The notes below the pieces were generated by a model, which saw only the letters and a program-made list of their open reading frames with translations, did no database searches and had not been told where the DNA came from. From Phallusia fumigata (taxonomy: Eukaryota; Chordata; Ascidiacea; Phlebobranchia; Ascidiidae): DNA of 24,673 bases. Of this stretch, positions 1-9,318 are shown one piece after another. The stretch spans positions 5,387 through 30,059 of the forward strand of contig QXVZ01007954.1 of assembly GCA_008931825.1 (NCBI GenBank), in the 5' to 3' direction. The stretch's first letter is position 1. The number at the start of each line of letters is the position of its first letter. The position numbers and the translations under genes were made by a program.

Positions 1-2
1 CA

Positions 3-59
3 CTACAACCCATTACAAACTGGGTGGCTTTTACCACATTGCCAAAGTTGCTGGCAGGG
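3..59 (-). CDS. Possible last exon of the small membrane protein gene
   Basis: A strong acceptor (long pyrimidine run then ctag) ends at 60. Read in the required phase 0, the next 18 codons are open and end at a TAG (3-5), giving a 120-aa protein. The peptide (…QQLWQCGKSHPVC…) is not recognisable, and another frame is also open to the edge, so the reading is uncertain. Confidence 0.3.
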   Translation of the reverse strand, partial: PCQQLWQCGKSHPVCNGL

Positions 60-440
60 CTAGAAAAAAAGGAAATTTCCCAGAAAGCCAACAAAAATTT
101 CCCACCAGTTGTCGGTAAATTTCTTTTTGCACCATTCGTCTACCCTTTGTGTTGATGCAGGTGATATTCACACATGCAACAGCCTAATGCAAACTTTCTT
201 TCATTTTTACTGCACAGTTTTTATTGCATGATTCTAAACCCACTTGAGTGTGCTATCATGCAATCATTGATTGGCATACCAAATCTTTTATTACCAAGCA
301 AATGAACAGATCTGAATAGGTTATGGGCTAGGGGCCAAACCAAAGACAATGCAACCTTCCATCTGATCAAAGTCTTAAACCAAACATTTGAGCCAAAACG
401 ATTAAAGACAAAGTCTGTAAAAAAACACACAAAGTCTCAC
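60..440 (-). other. Intron 2 of the small membrane protein gene
   Basis: 381 bases between the exon 2 donor and the proposed third acceptor. A 69-codon open frame here reads straight through the donor and shows no family features. I see nothing else in it. Confidence 0.5.
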
Positions 441-537
441 TTGAAAAAATTTTGCTTCTTTCAACTTTTCATAAATGGTTTGCCTCTCCTCCTTATCCAA
501 CTTGAACTTCACGTCAGAGTTGTTTGCTTTGCGGCGG
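441..537 (-). CDS. Unrecognised small membrane protein, exon 2 (charged tail)
   Basis: 97 nt continuing the gene that starts at 969. The acceptor is ttcaacag; codon 70 becomes Ser and 32 codons follow. It encodes RRKANNSDVKFKLDKEERQT and a Lys/Glu-rich helix (YEKLKEAKFF) on the far side of the membrane segment, consistent with a short cytosolic or matrix-facing amphipathic tail. It ends in phase 0 at a gtgaga donor. Running total: 102 aa. Confidence 0.75.
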
Positions 538-760
538 CTGTTGAAACAGTTCCAAAAATATAAAGTAATTAACTACTTGTAGAAACCATGTGTTAGGTAA
601 GTTTTTCATGTCTTGCTTTTACTTTTCTGCACACAAATACCAGGCTGTAAAATGTATTTCACTGCACCAGGAGCACATACCTGTATCAACTACCAGGTGG
701 TCTTGCATTTTAAAAACATCATACTAATCACAGTGCAGTAAACTAACACGAAAATCTTAC

Positions 761-969
761 CTTTTATCAATGAAATAAATGACAGCAATTAGTGCAATCC
801 CCCAAGTGCTTGCAATAATGTCATAAAATGAAATAGTTCTTTTTGCTCTTAAGGCAGCAGGTCCTTGTAAGCGACGAATGAGAACTTTTCGTCTAACTTC
901 AGTGTTCTGTAACGGCTCCTGATGGTCAAAATTTTCGATTTGGTTTGGTTTTGATACGTTTTTTCCCAT
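761..969 (-). CDS. Unrecognised small membrane protein, exon 1 (start and TM segment)
   Basis: An ATG at 967-969 opens 69 codons ending at a gtaaga donor with two bases of codon 70. The protein begins with a polar, Asn/Gln-rich stretch, then a basic segment (RRKVLIRRLQG, RAKRT), then a hydrophobic run of about 18 residues (ASTWGIALIAVIYFI, residues about 52-67) followed by Lys/Arg. This suggests a single-pass membrane protein with no cleavable signal peptide. It lies on the same strand as the cPKC gene, about 0.9 kb past its poly(A) signal. I do not recognise the family. Phase and splice signals agree with the next exon. Confidence 0.75.
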
Positions 970-1547
970 AACAAACTTTGCTGCAATTAGGGGTTATTTA
1001 GTCATATTGTTGGCCTATCCTATGATACAAAACGTCTTTTTCAATTGCCTGTATTCAATACTGCTAAGTAACAACGTTAAGGCAGCTAGAATTCTACAGA
1101 AAGGTGCTGAAATTGACCACGTGCTCCAGTGGAATTAAACACTCCACTCGTCAATCTTTCTCGTTTCTCTTACACTTTTTATTTTTTTCTCTTACTTGCT
1201 CCTCACATTGTTCACTGATGCGTCGAATAGGGACACCACCGGTAAGATAGAAATGAATACTTTTTTAACGACCGTTTGTGTTTTAAACATCGTGTAGCAA
1301 CGATAACCATTACTATTGTTCACACAAAGTACTGGAGTACAGTTTAAATATATACTGTATAACATTTAACAAAGTTTACCTATCGGGTTTTTCTAATTTT
1401 TTAAGTACATGCTTCCTCCTATTAATTTGGCAGGTGGAACTCGTACTCAACACCTTCCCCAAAAGATTAGCCATTTTGCTTCCTAAACATTGGACAAATA
1501 TTAATTTTATTGATCCAATACGGGACGAAACCGTATATTATGTAACG
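970..1547. other. Intergenic: likely promoter region of the small membrane protein gene
   Basis: AT-rich sequence upstream of the ATG at 969. I see no clear TATA box or repeated motif. The plus-strand open frame from 1434 runs into the MITE and is not a gene. Confidence 0.5.
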
Positions 1548-1856
1548 CAGTGGTTTTCAACCTGTGGGTCGCGGACACTTTTTGTGGGGATCGCAAGCAT
1601 AGCGTGTTCATTTGCAGATTTAAATAATAACACCGAATAAAACCCATTTGTTACAAATTTTGTTTATAACCTATAAAAATTTGTTCTCAGAGATCGCAGC
1701 ACCATAAAGAAAAAAAATAATGCATTTTCGTAACTTTTTTGGAATGAAATGCTTGCAACTTGATGAAACATGTATGAATGTAATTTTTAAAAGGGTTCGC
1801 TGACTAGGTTGAACTGCTTTGGTGGTTAGCGGCTCAAAAAAGGTTGAAAACCACTG
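1548..1856. mobile_element. hAT/Charlie-type MITE, 309 bp
   Basis: It has perfect 16-bp terminal inverted repeats, CAGTGGTTTTCAACCT at 1548-1563 and its complement at 1841-1856. They match the hAT-Charlie consensus CAGnGGTTnTCAACC, and the following GGGTCGCG is also typical of that group. Flanks are an 8-bp target duplication, atgtaacg (1540-1547) and ctgtaacg (1857-1864), 7 of 8 identical, as expected for hAT. There is no transposase frame, so the element is non-autonomous. It sits between the cPKC 3' end and the next gene. Confidence 0.9.
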
Positions 1857-1889
1857 CTGTAACGAATCTAAGGAAACGAAAAACTTCAT

Positions 1890-2220
1890 TGTAATAAATA
1901 GACATTTAATTCTTTATTTAGGAGGAATATGAATTCATCTGGCCAGCACACTGAGCTAAAACGTTGAAAACACAAAGCTTTGTAGGATATCTACCAACGA
2001 TCATCGTATAACATTAAACACGACTAATGCTTTAACTGTGGAAACATAGAAACAAGTGCAATTTGGGACAAATGGCAAACATCAAAATATGTAACAACTA
2101 ACATGCAGATAAAACGATACGATAAATGCAACGTATACGAGCGCTAGTCAACAGGCAGAAATCAACTTCATAAACTGATAAGTTGTCTTTCAAATTACTG
2201 ATAACGCTGATTACGTTAGC
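1890..2220 (-). other. 3' untranslated region of the cPKC distal exon
   Basis: About 330 bases on the minus strand between the beta-I-like stop and the expected cleavage site just past the AATAAA. There is no open frame of note. It would also serve the proximal-exon isoform if that exon splices onward. Confidence 0.75.
1913..1918 (-). terminator. Poly(A) signal AATAAA of the cPKC gene
   Basis: AATAAA on the minus strand (tttatt on plus), about 300 bases past the distal stop. It is the first canonical signal after that stop. Cleavage would fall around 1890-1900. Confidence 0.75.
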
Positions 2221-2370
2221 TTAGGTAGGGATGTAATCTGGATTGACGTAGCTGAAACCATCGAATTCGGTTTGGTCCAAGTTCATGATGAAGAGCCGGT
2301 CACAAGGTGTGAGCTTCACTTTCTGTTTTGTGAAGGATCGGTCAAAGTTTGAGACATCGAATGAGTTTGA
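2221..2370 (-). CDS. PRKCB: cPKC distal alternative tail exon (beta-I-like V5), with stop
   Basis: Encodes residues 614-662 of the second isoform and a TAA stop at 2221-2223. The acceptor is atttacag, phase 0 like the proximal exon. VSNFDRSFT leads to the turn motif LTP (Thr634) and the hydrophobic motif FDGFSY (Ser653). The segment LFIMNLDQ and the SNFD…FT opening match what I recall of the vertebrate PKC-beta-I tail, not the beta-II or alpha tail. It is the last exon: a poly(A) signal follows the stop by about 300 bases. Confidence 0.95.
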   Translation of the reverse strand, partial: SNSFDVSNFDRSFTKQKVKLTPCDRLFIMNLDQTEFDGFSYVNPDYIPT

Positions 2371-2489
2371 CTGTAAATAATCGAAAAACAAATTGTATTC
2401 ACTACTGCAGAGACACCAAACTGGTGTATGAAAATATTAGTTTCGTAAAATGTGCGAGACGGGCGATTTTATCAGTTTCGATTAAAATT

Positions 2490-2536
2490 GGTATTGGATG
2501 GATGAATAAGAATCTGATGGTATTGGATGGATGAAT
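2490..2536. repeat. Direct repeat of 18 bp, period 29
   Basis: The string ggtattggatggatgaat occurs at 2490-2507 and 2519-2536, separated by an 11-bp spacer. It is a short local duplication in the intron. Confidence 0.85.
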
Positions 2537-2682
2537 TATCCGCTGGGTTTTAAAAAAAATCAAAAACATGGCCCGCATAGAATGTGTCCCACTTTTAGCA
2601 ACTTTAGCTTTGATTATATTGGCGGGATCCAACCTTAACACAGCACCCAAGCGCAAATTAATCAATGTTGGGATATACACAA

Positions 2683-2740
2683 GGATACAGACCTTAGATC
2701 TCCGCGATGGCCTTGGGCTATCCTATCACTGGACTACTTT
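2683..2740 (-). repeat. tRNA-derived SINE head fragment (tRNA-Glu-like)
   Basis: On the minus strand TAGTCCAGTGATAGGAT (2720-2736) closely resembles the A-box region of tRNA-Glu (TGGTCTAGTGGTTAGGAT). A degenerate B box, GGTCTGTATCC, follows (2683-2693). The opposite strand translates to a TLDLRDG…YHWTT peptide, a common artefact of such SINEs. It is too diverged to be a working tRNA. Confidence 0.5.
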
Positions 2741-2878
2741 ATGTTTACGTCTGCTATCACAGAATCCTAACGAGCCATATAAGATCGAATATATTTTGGT
2801 TCGTTTGCAAATACAACAAAATTACCCTTTGTTCAATGGGGAACAAAATAACTAAATGGATAAATTCTAATTGGCTCG

Positions 2879-3682
2879 TGTAGGCCCAAAAAAGCAGCAT
2901 TTAAATTAAAAAAATGAGACTTTTTGCAAGCTGAACCGCGTGAAGCAATTTTATGCCCCTTTTCCAAATCATCCCTGATGAAAACAACTGTGTTCATCGA
3001 AACGTAGAAAATGTTTTACACACAAGTATTAGTCTGCATCTTCTTATGGAGACTATATAAAAACAAAAGTGTAACTATGCCAGTAAATTTGAGCGTAAAT
3101 GCAGAAGCGTCCATCATCTTTGTTTTAAGGACCTCACACTTCAGCCAACACCCGATCCCGCAAATTGGGCTTATTAACGGTAAAACTCTCACCCATACCG
3201 AGCTATGTCAAAGCGTTGTGTTTTCACAGGCCACATGTAAAATCTTCTGAACAGCAAACCGCTACTTACCGACGAGACCGAAAGGAAACAGACTCGTTCC
3301 GTCTGGTTAAGAACTTGTTGACCACAATCACATCACAGAATTTGGCGAACATACAGCCGAGGAATAAAATCATACATGAATATTGGAATACAACGGCCAA
3401 TAAAGCCTTATGGGCTACTCGGTGTGGGCGGTTAAATAGGAAAACCCAACAAAATAATGCAGGTTGTTTTGCAGGCAATTCGGTAGTCACGACTTGGAAT
3501 ATAAGCAGGGTGCATGATCCGTACAGATGTTAAATACAAAAAGACAGCAAAAAATGAACGGAATTTTTCTAAGAAGTGTGTTAGTTGCATCACCATATAC
3601 TTTTAATAAGTTTTAACGCTTTTCCGTCTTTCTGTAACTTTATAAACAGCCGTAGTAAAGTACACCCATTGGAATAAGTTAG
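2879..3682 (+). repeat. Duplication R1, first copy (804 bp)
   Basis: Begins gtgtaggcc and ends ggaataagttag at the N at 3683. It repeats in 3684-4602 with scattered substitutions and indels. The content is TE-like, with the ATCCCTGATGAAAACAACTG hairpin at 2977-2998 and a short RNVENV-coding frame. Confidence 0.9.
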
Positions 3683-3683
3683 N

Positions 3684-4602
3684 GTGTAGGCCGATTAAAA
3701 AAATTAGCAAAAAAAGCAGCATTTCAATTAAAAAAATTAGACTTTTTGCTAGCTGAACCGCGTGAAGCAACTTTATGCCCCTTTTCCAAATCATCCCTGA
3801 TGAAAACAACTGTGTTCATCGAAACGTAGAAAATGTTTTACACACAAGTATTAGCCTGTATCTTCTTATGGAGACTATATAAAAACAAGTATAACTATGC
3901 CAGTCAATTTGAGCGTAAGTACAGAAGCGTCCATCATCTTTGTTTTAAGGACCCCACACTTCAGCCAACACCCGATCCCGCTAATTGGGCTTGTTAACGA
4001 TAAAACCCATACCGAGCTATGTCAAAGCGACCGACAAAAACAGCGTTGTGTTTTCACAGGTCACATGTAAAATCTTCTGAACACGGGGTCCACAGATCAA
4101 AAAGGTCTATATCAACGACCTTCCACAAACTGACATCATTGTTGGTTACTGCAAGCTTGGAAAGTTGTTCAGCAAACCGCTACTTACCGACGAGACCAAA
4201 AGGAAACAGACTCTTTCCGTCTGGTTAAGAACTTGTTGACCACAATCACATCACAGAATTTGGCGAACATACAGCCGAGGAATAAATCATACATGAATAT
4301 TGGAATACAACGGCCAAAAAAGCCTTATGGGCTACTCGATGTGGGCGGTTAAATAGGAAAACCCAACAAAAAAATGAGTGTTTTGCAGGCAATTCGGTAG
4401 TCACGATTTGGAATATAAGCAGCGTGCATGATCCGTACAGATGTTAAATACAAAAAGATAGCAAAAAATGAACGGAATATTTTTAAGAAGTGTGTTAGTT
4501 GCATCACCATATACTTTAACTTTTAATAAGTTTTAACGCTTTTCAGTCTTTCTGTAACTTTATAAACAGTCGTAGTAAAGTACACCCATTGGAATAAGTT
4601 AG
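3684..4602 (+). repeat. Duplication R1, second copy (919 bp)
   Basis: Begins gtgtaggcc directly after the N and ends ggaataagttag. Relative to the first copy it has about 88 extra bases around 4082-4169, about 24 extra near 3697, and many SNPs. This is the pattern of an allelic copy with an indel. Confidence 0.9.
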
Positions 4603-5090
4603 TGTAGATTTCGTGAAAGCAACGCGCTCGATTTTAACGTAGCAAATAGTCGTTAACACGACTTCAAGATATTTTAAAATCAGAAATAGATATTTTGATC
4701 GAATTTTGAACTTTTTTGGTGATAATTGTATCAAAGAAGTATTTTTCTAACACCACGCGGGGTTCGGGCATGCCTGCAACGCATGCGTGTGTAAGTATAG
4801 GGTTGGTAATGGAATCTTTCTAACAGAATGGAAACACAACAAACATACACACAACGCTACATACGCAAGACGAAAGCAGATTAAATGCACGATTAATCAA
4901 TCAATGTAAAATTCACACGGATAACAACGGCCAACACAAGACGACGGAAAATGTATGGGCAACGATTTTCCGCGCGGCAAGCGTACAAAAAAAGTGACAA
5001 ATTACAGCATGATAGTGAATGTACAGAGATAAATGTATGAGTGTATAATTGTATAGGAAGTTGAGAACATCTCGGACGCCTTCATTTTTA
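4603..5090. other. Unique intron sequence between duplications R1 and R2
   Basis: About 490 bases with no exon, gene or clear repeat that I can support. Confidence 0.6.
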
Positions 5091-5422
5091 GTGTGGCAGT
5101 CGGCATAAGAGTAAGCGAGCGTTATGAGCTACTGGGTTCACCAGGGGCGAATCAGCTAAGCAAAGTGCGATTATTACTGCATTTCTAGATTGAAAACGGC
5201 GGCAAAGGAATTTGTCGTAAATAATACAGCAAATACGCGGGGAACATTTGCATGTTACCGATACTGCAAATTATAGCTGGTTCTCGCTGCACGTCCAACA
5301 GACTCGCACCACACACACAGTCAGCATTGCACGTTTATCCAATTACCTTGGGATTCCAAACTTTTCCGAAAACAACCTTTTGCGATGTTTTCGGAAAAGT
5401 TTTGGGAGAATACTGCATGCAA
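5091..5422 (+). repeat. Duplication R2, first copy
   Basis: From gtgtggcagtcggc to ctgcatgcaa, ending at the N (5423). It repeats in 5424-5757 with a few percent substitutions and small indels. It contains a 13-bp perfect hairpin. Confidence 0.9.
5361..5399. repeat. Hairpin with 13-bp perfect stem, 13-nt loop
   Basis: cttttccgaaaac (5361-5373) is perfectly complementary to gttttcggaaaag (5387-5399). The same hairpin recurs in the second R2 copy near 5695-5736. Confidence 0.9.
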
Positions 5423-5423
5423 N

Positions 5424-5757
5424 TTCGTGTGGCAGTCGGCATAAGAGCAAGCGAGCGTTATAAGCTACGAGGTTCACCTGCTGGGGCGAATCAGCTAAGC
5501 GAAGTGCGACTATTACTGCATTTCTAGATTGAAAAACGGCGGCAAGGTAATTTGTCGTGAATACAGCAAATACGCGGGGAACATTTACATGTTACCGATA
5601 CTGCAAATTATAGCTGGTTCTCGCTGCACGTCCAACAGACTCGCACAACACACAGTCAGCATTGCACGTTTATCCAATTACCTTGGGATTCCAAACTTTT
5701 CCGAAAACAACCTTTTGCGATGTTTTCGGAAAAGTTCTGGGAGAATACTGCATGCAA
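5424..5757 (+). repeat. Duplication R2, second copy
   Basis: Starts directly after the N with ttcgtgtggcagtcgg and ends ctgcatgcaa, then continues into unique sequence (tgcgttcgg). The open frames across both copies are shadows of the repeat. Confidence 0.9.
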
Positions 5758-6650
5758 TGCGTTCGGAACACGGATGTGATCTTTTACAGTATTTCAAACA
5801 CAGATGCGATGAACCTTCTATCGTCCAAACCAAACGCGTACTGTTTCACACACGGAATTTATCGTTGAGGGTGCACATAGCGTCCGCTTAAATGTTGTGC
5901 TTGAAATACTGGTCAAGATCACGTCAAAATGCCTATGCTATCAGTTTAACACACAGAAACGCGATCGTCAAAAGTAGAAGAGGCGGGCAGCATACACACG
6001 GTACAATTTTACATCTTTAAAGCGTTTACCAATTAGGGTTTATCGCAATGAGTTTTGCGTGTGGTTCTGTGGGGACGATCGTTTATAACCTAATTTTAAA
6101 ATGACAAACGCATTACCGTGGCTGAAAAATTAGCAAAATTGCATCAGCCGAAACCGAAATTTGTTTAGGTGACGTCATCTAGTCGAATGCTGGTCGACAT
6201 TTGGGACCATACAAAAGACCAAATTGTCGTGGGACACAATTCTGTTGCCCCATCATGAATGTCCGTTACATAACATTTAAGCTTGTTTTGAGCGAGGTTA
6301 TTGGCAGGGAAATGAGGCAAAAATGTTTAAAGTCATTAAAAAGACATCAACGTATGACACATTTACGGCATACATTGCCGTTATGACGGTTTATATTGCC
6401 CTTGGACATCTGGCCCGATCGAATACCCAAAACAGATTTTGGCCTCATGTAATTTATAGCCGAAAACCGATTGACAAAATTGTATCATCATGAAATTTAC
6501 AACCATCAGATATTAAAACGCCGCATCAACCTCAGGTCACCGGCATTGGTTTAAGAACAACAAATACCCTGTTGGCCGACAAAATGCGAGAAGCTAAATC
6601 TGAGCCTGCCTACTAAGCAATCACGTGCAGCGAGACGTAGGCACGAAATA
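5758..6650. other. Intron sequence downstream of the proximal tail exon
   Basis: About 890 bases with no exon signal. On the minus strand there is no AATAAA or ATTAAA here, which bears on how the proximal-tail mRNA ends. Confidence 0.6.
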
Positions 6651-6658
6651 ACTAGCCA

Positions 6659-6715
6659 ACGGTGGGATTCGAACCCTTGACAGAAAGCAATACGGCCTTA
6701 ACCAGGTTCCACACA
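6659..6715 (-). repeat. tRNA-derived SINE-like fragment with intact B box
   Basis: On the minus strand a perfect B box, GGTTCGAATCC (6665-6675), follows TGGTTAAGGCC (6694-6704) and an A-box-like TGTGGAACCTGG just upstream. This resembles the Leu/Ser tRNA class. The T stem and anticodon arm do not pair properly, so it is a relic or SINE head rather than a tRNA gene. It lies about 150 bases past the proximal-tail stop. Confidence 0.5.
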
Positions 6716-6857
6716 CGCATTTTCCTACTGCTCAAGGCGCTAGATTTAGTAACTTCGTGACACTGACAAGGGGCCAATTTCGTAAAACACAAAAACACGA
6801 AAAAACTTAAAAATTGAGCGGATCTCTGTATCAGACCTATAAGCAAACAAGAAACAA

Positions 6858-7028
6858 TCAATGGGAGACCAAACTGGATTTAGTAATAGGTAGAAACTCG
6901 TCGTTCACGTAAGTGAAGCCATCGAATTCGCCCTGGTTAATGTTCTTCAAGAACACTGGGTCAATTGGGGTCAAGGTCGGCTTGCTTCTCGTGAAGTACT
7001 TGTCGAAATTTTCGGTGATGTTCGAGCT
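6858..7028 (-). CDS. PRKCB: cPKC proximal alternative tail exon (beta-II/alpha-like V5), with stop
   Basis: Encodes residues 614-669 and a TGA stop at 6858-6860. The acceptor (ctgcgcag) has a weak pyrimidine tract. ENFDKYFTR is followed by the turn motif TLTP (Thr633) and the hydrophobic motif FDGFTY (Thr652), both autophosphorylation sites needed for a mature, stable kinase. The spacing and the ENFDK…FTR opening resemble vertebrate PKC-alpha and beta-II tails. The hydrophobic-motif acceptor is Thr rather than Ser. No AATAAA or ATTAAA lies in the about 1.1 kb after the stop, so the mRNA may splice onward to the distal exon and use its poly(A) site. Confidence 0.95.
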   Translation of the reverse strand, partial: SSNITENFDKYFTRSKPTLTPIDPVFLKNINQGEFDGFTYVNDEFLPITKSSLVSH

Positions 7029-9318
7029 CTGCGCAGCGGTGACGTCATAAAGGAGGCGACATGCATGAATGGCGAGCACGGACACGGTTGAGTGCGCGCG
7101 TGCGGTGACACACGGCGGCATATGAAAAACACAAAGTTGCACAAGGTGAAGGGTGAGTCGGGCAGAAAATATTGCTAAACAATCGATAGAGTGCTGCTGG
7201 TGACCACGCTGGGATCACCATTAAAAATTTAATTAAATTCCGGTTTTGCAATCACGCCCGTGTCCTAATTAATTCGCCAATCAGTGTGGGGTTTCATTCG
7301 TAAATAACGCTTTTGATGGTTTGCTGGACACCAATGACTGTTAAATGACCTTAGCGAAAGTACATAGTGTTGTTGGCGTTCTTGTGCCGCTTCTCCGAGC
7401 CATACTTGATGATGACAACAAAGCTCGTCGAAACGTAGAACCTGTTTTTACGTAGTGGGTTTTGTATGTCGTAACTTAGATGTCTGTGACTGTGGCGCTG
7501 CGGCCGGGTGTGACATGTGCGGGGCGGATAATTCTGACGCATGCAAATACCGCGAAGTCGCTAAATTCGTATCTCTGCAGGTGAAACACGGGTCACCAAG
7601 CAAAGGAAGGCACAGGAAATTGCAACAGAGCGAAACGCGCCTTAACAGTTGATGTACAAAGAGGCATTAAAAACGGGCTCATACAAGAAACAGATTAGTT
7701 AGGTTAAAAGTTCAAAGTGCCACTAGAGTGCGCCCTAGTGTGCGGAAATGATTTAAATGTAAGTATCGCGTGTGAACAAAAACCTTTCAATTTCACGGAC
7801 AACAAAGCTGGGCCCCGCAAAAACCACTAGAAAATGGATTGTTTATTTGTGTTGGCGCTCGCAGAAATGTGGCACATGATCGTGACCAAGAGCCAAAAAA
7901 TCGGGCGATTAGGGAATTCTTCAGAGTGGCGATGGATGACGTAGCGGTAATTACCCACTTTTCAACCCACAATCTCACGCACTACGAGTAGAAGCTATTT
8001 TATGGGCCACACTTACTCGCCGTTTTGGCACATTTTTATAGTTTCCTGTATATTTACACACGCGTTTGGCTCGTTGGGCTTTTCTTTATACAAGGGATGG
8101 GTAATTCGGTTTAATGGCTTCTGCCAGGGGCGGAGGTGCGAAAATCGTGTTTACGCTGCGTCAAAGGCGTTTAGTTGTGACTGTACCATTCACGCGTGTC
8201 TATGAGCCGTATGTGTACCTGCAACGCTAAATTTTTAGCTGAGTATAACGCACGAATTCCAGATTTAAACACACTGGATTTTATCGAACTTTGTGGCTTT
8301 ACAATGAGATTTGAACAACTTAAACATAAGTTAAAAAAGTTAAACGTAATCGGGTGGATCTACACGAGAACTTACTTGCGTGAACAATAAACAAAAAATG
8401 AGGGGGTACTGGAACGCAAACTTGAATGTAAATTCGCCGACGAGTTGTAATGCAGTGCTAGGTTTAATAGACGTATTTACCCGAAAGTGAAATTGAGCTG
8501 GCAAAAAGGCACGCCTTATAACAAAGGCAGTGTTGGGTTGAAACCTCATCCAATGCATCCGCGCGATTGTCAGCGCAAACAAAGGGGCGAGAGGCGGACT
8601 ATTCACATGCTGCCAGGCAACGGAAGGATCCTATTTATAGCATCCTGGGCCAACCCCAAGACGTGCACACGACGATCATGCATGCGGACGAACAGTGCTA
8701 CGGGTATGACAGCAAAACAACATTCACAACAGGCGTTGCGAAGTGTGTAAAAAGTCGCGTGGCGGCGCGTAGGAAGGCCGCTTCCCATAAACAGGGCGCA
8801 AATTGGCTAGGCATGTATGACGGGAGCACGAGCGGATACTGGTTGCGAAACGTAAACAAATCGACTGCTGTGTATGTATTGCTCGCCGCAAGCGCAAAAT
8901 CTGTAGATAAATCCCCCTCAAGCGATAAAAATAACATACACAATTGCTTGCTGTGGTGGAGGTGGTGTATGTACGTGATCAGACAAAATACGTTAACTTA
9001 ATTTGAATGATCTGTCATATTAGACGTGACTACTTTGTGTAGCTTTGTTGTCACTTTCTCGATCTTTTTTTTATACAGTGGCGTTCTAATAGAAACCATT
9101 TGGTGCCGTTAACAAACGCATTAGCACAATTTACTGATGCCAGGCTTCTGATCGAACGAATTTTCTAATATTACGCGCTCCTACCACTTCCTGTTGTGTT
9201 CAGGTAACAGATACAACAAAGTGTCAGTGGCAGTTGTTATACCCAATGCCTCTATATCAAAGACTTGCTCGCTTCCGCATAGGTGCCGAACTAGCAAAAC
9301 CAGCAACAAGACACTTAC
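7029..9318 (-). other. Intron between exon 16 and the proximal tail exon
   Basis: About 2.3 kb and CpG-rich. Several frames stay open by chance, including 144 codons at 8567-9001 on plus, with no family resemblance. A degenerate copy of the RNVE-type motif sits at 7405-7450. I see no other exon. Confidence 0.7.
7405..7450 (+). repeat. Degenerate copy of the repeat motif seen in R1
   Basis: cttgatgatgacaac…cgtcgaaacgtagaa resembles the R1 segment ccctgatgaaaacaac…catcgaaacgtagaa. Both can be read as a short Asp/Asn-rich peptide followed by RNVE. It is probably the end of a dispersed retroelement family. Confidence 0.4.

Larger units (their letters stand above)
2371..6857 (-). other. Intron between the two alternative tail exons
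   Basis: About 4.5 kb as written. It holds a tRNA-derived SINE-like piece, two N-marked tandem duplications, hairpins and transposon-like debris, itemised separately. Open frames here (for example 2568-2855 and 3165-3533) lie in this repeat material and show no protein family. True length is probably 1-1.3 kb shorter if the duplications are assembly artefacts. Confidence 0.8.

Noticed and set aside
2975..3020. Hammerhead ribozyme (CTGATGA … hairpin … GAAAC, as in Penelope-like elements)
   Set aside because: The two core blocks and a possible stem III exist, but the bases before CTGATGA cannot pair with those after the would-be cleavage site, so stem I is missing.
3165..3533. 122-codon gene in R1
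   Set aside because: It lies in the duplicated TE-like block, and the second copy breaks the frame with indels.
6659..6715. Functional tRNA gene
   Set aside because: A and B boxes are present but the T stem, anticodon arm and acceptor stem do not pair; kept only as a tRNA-derived fragment.
8000..8390. Signal-peptide-like or coding frames in the intron at 8.0-8.4 kb
   Set aside because: Short, overlapping and without family resemblance.
8567..9001. 144-codon plus-strand gene
   Set aside because: Several overlapping frames are open in this CpG-rich stretch, the peptide matches nothing I know, and it lies in an intron without its own signals.
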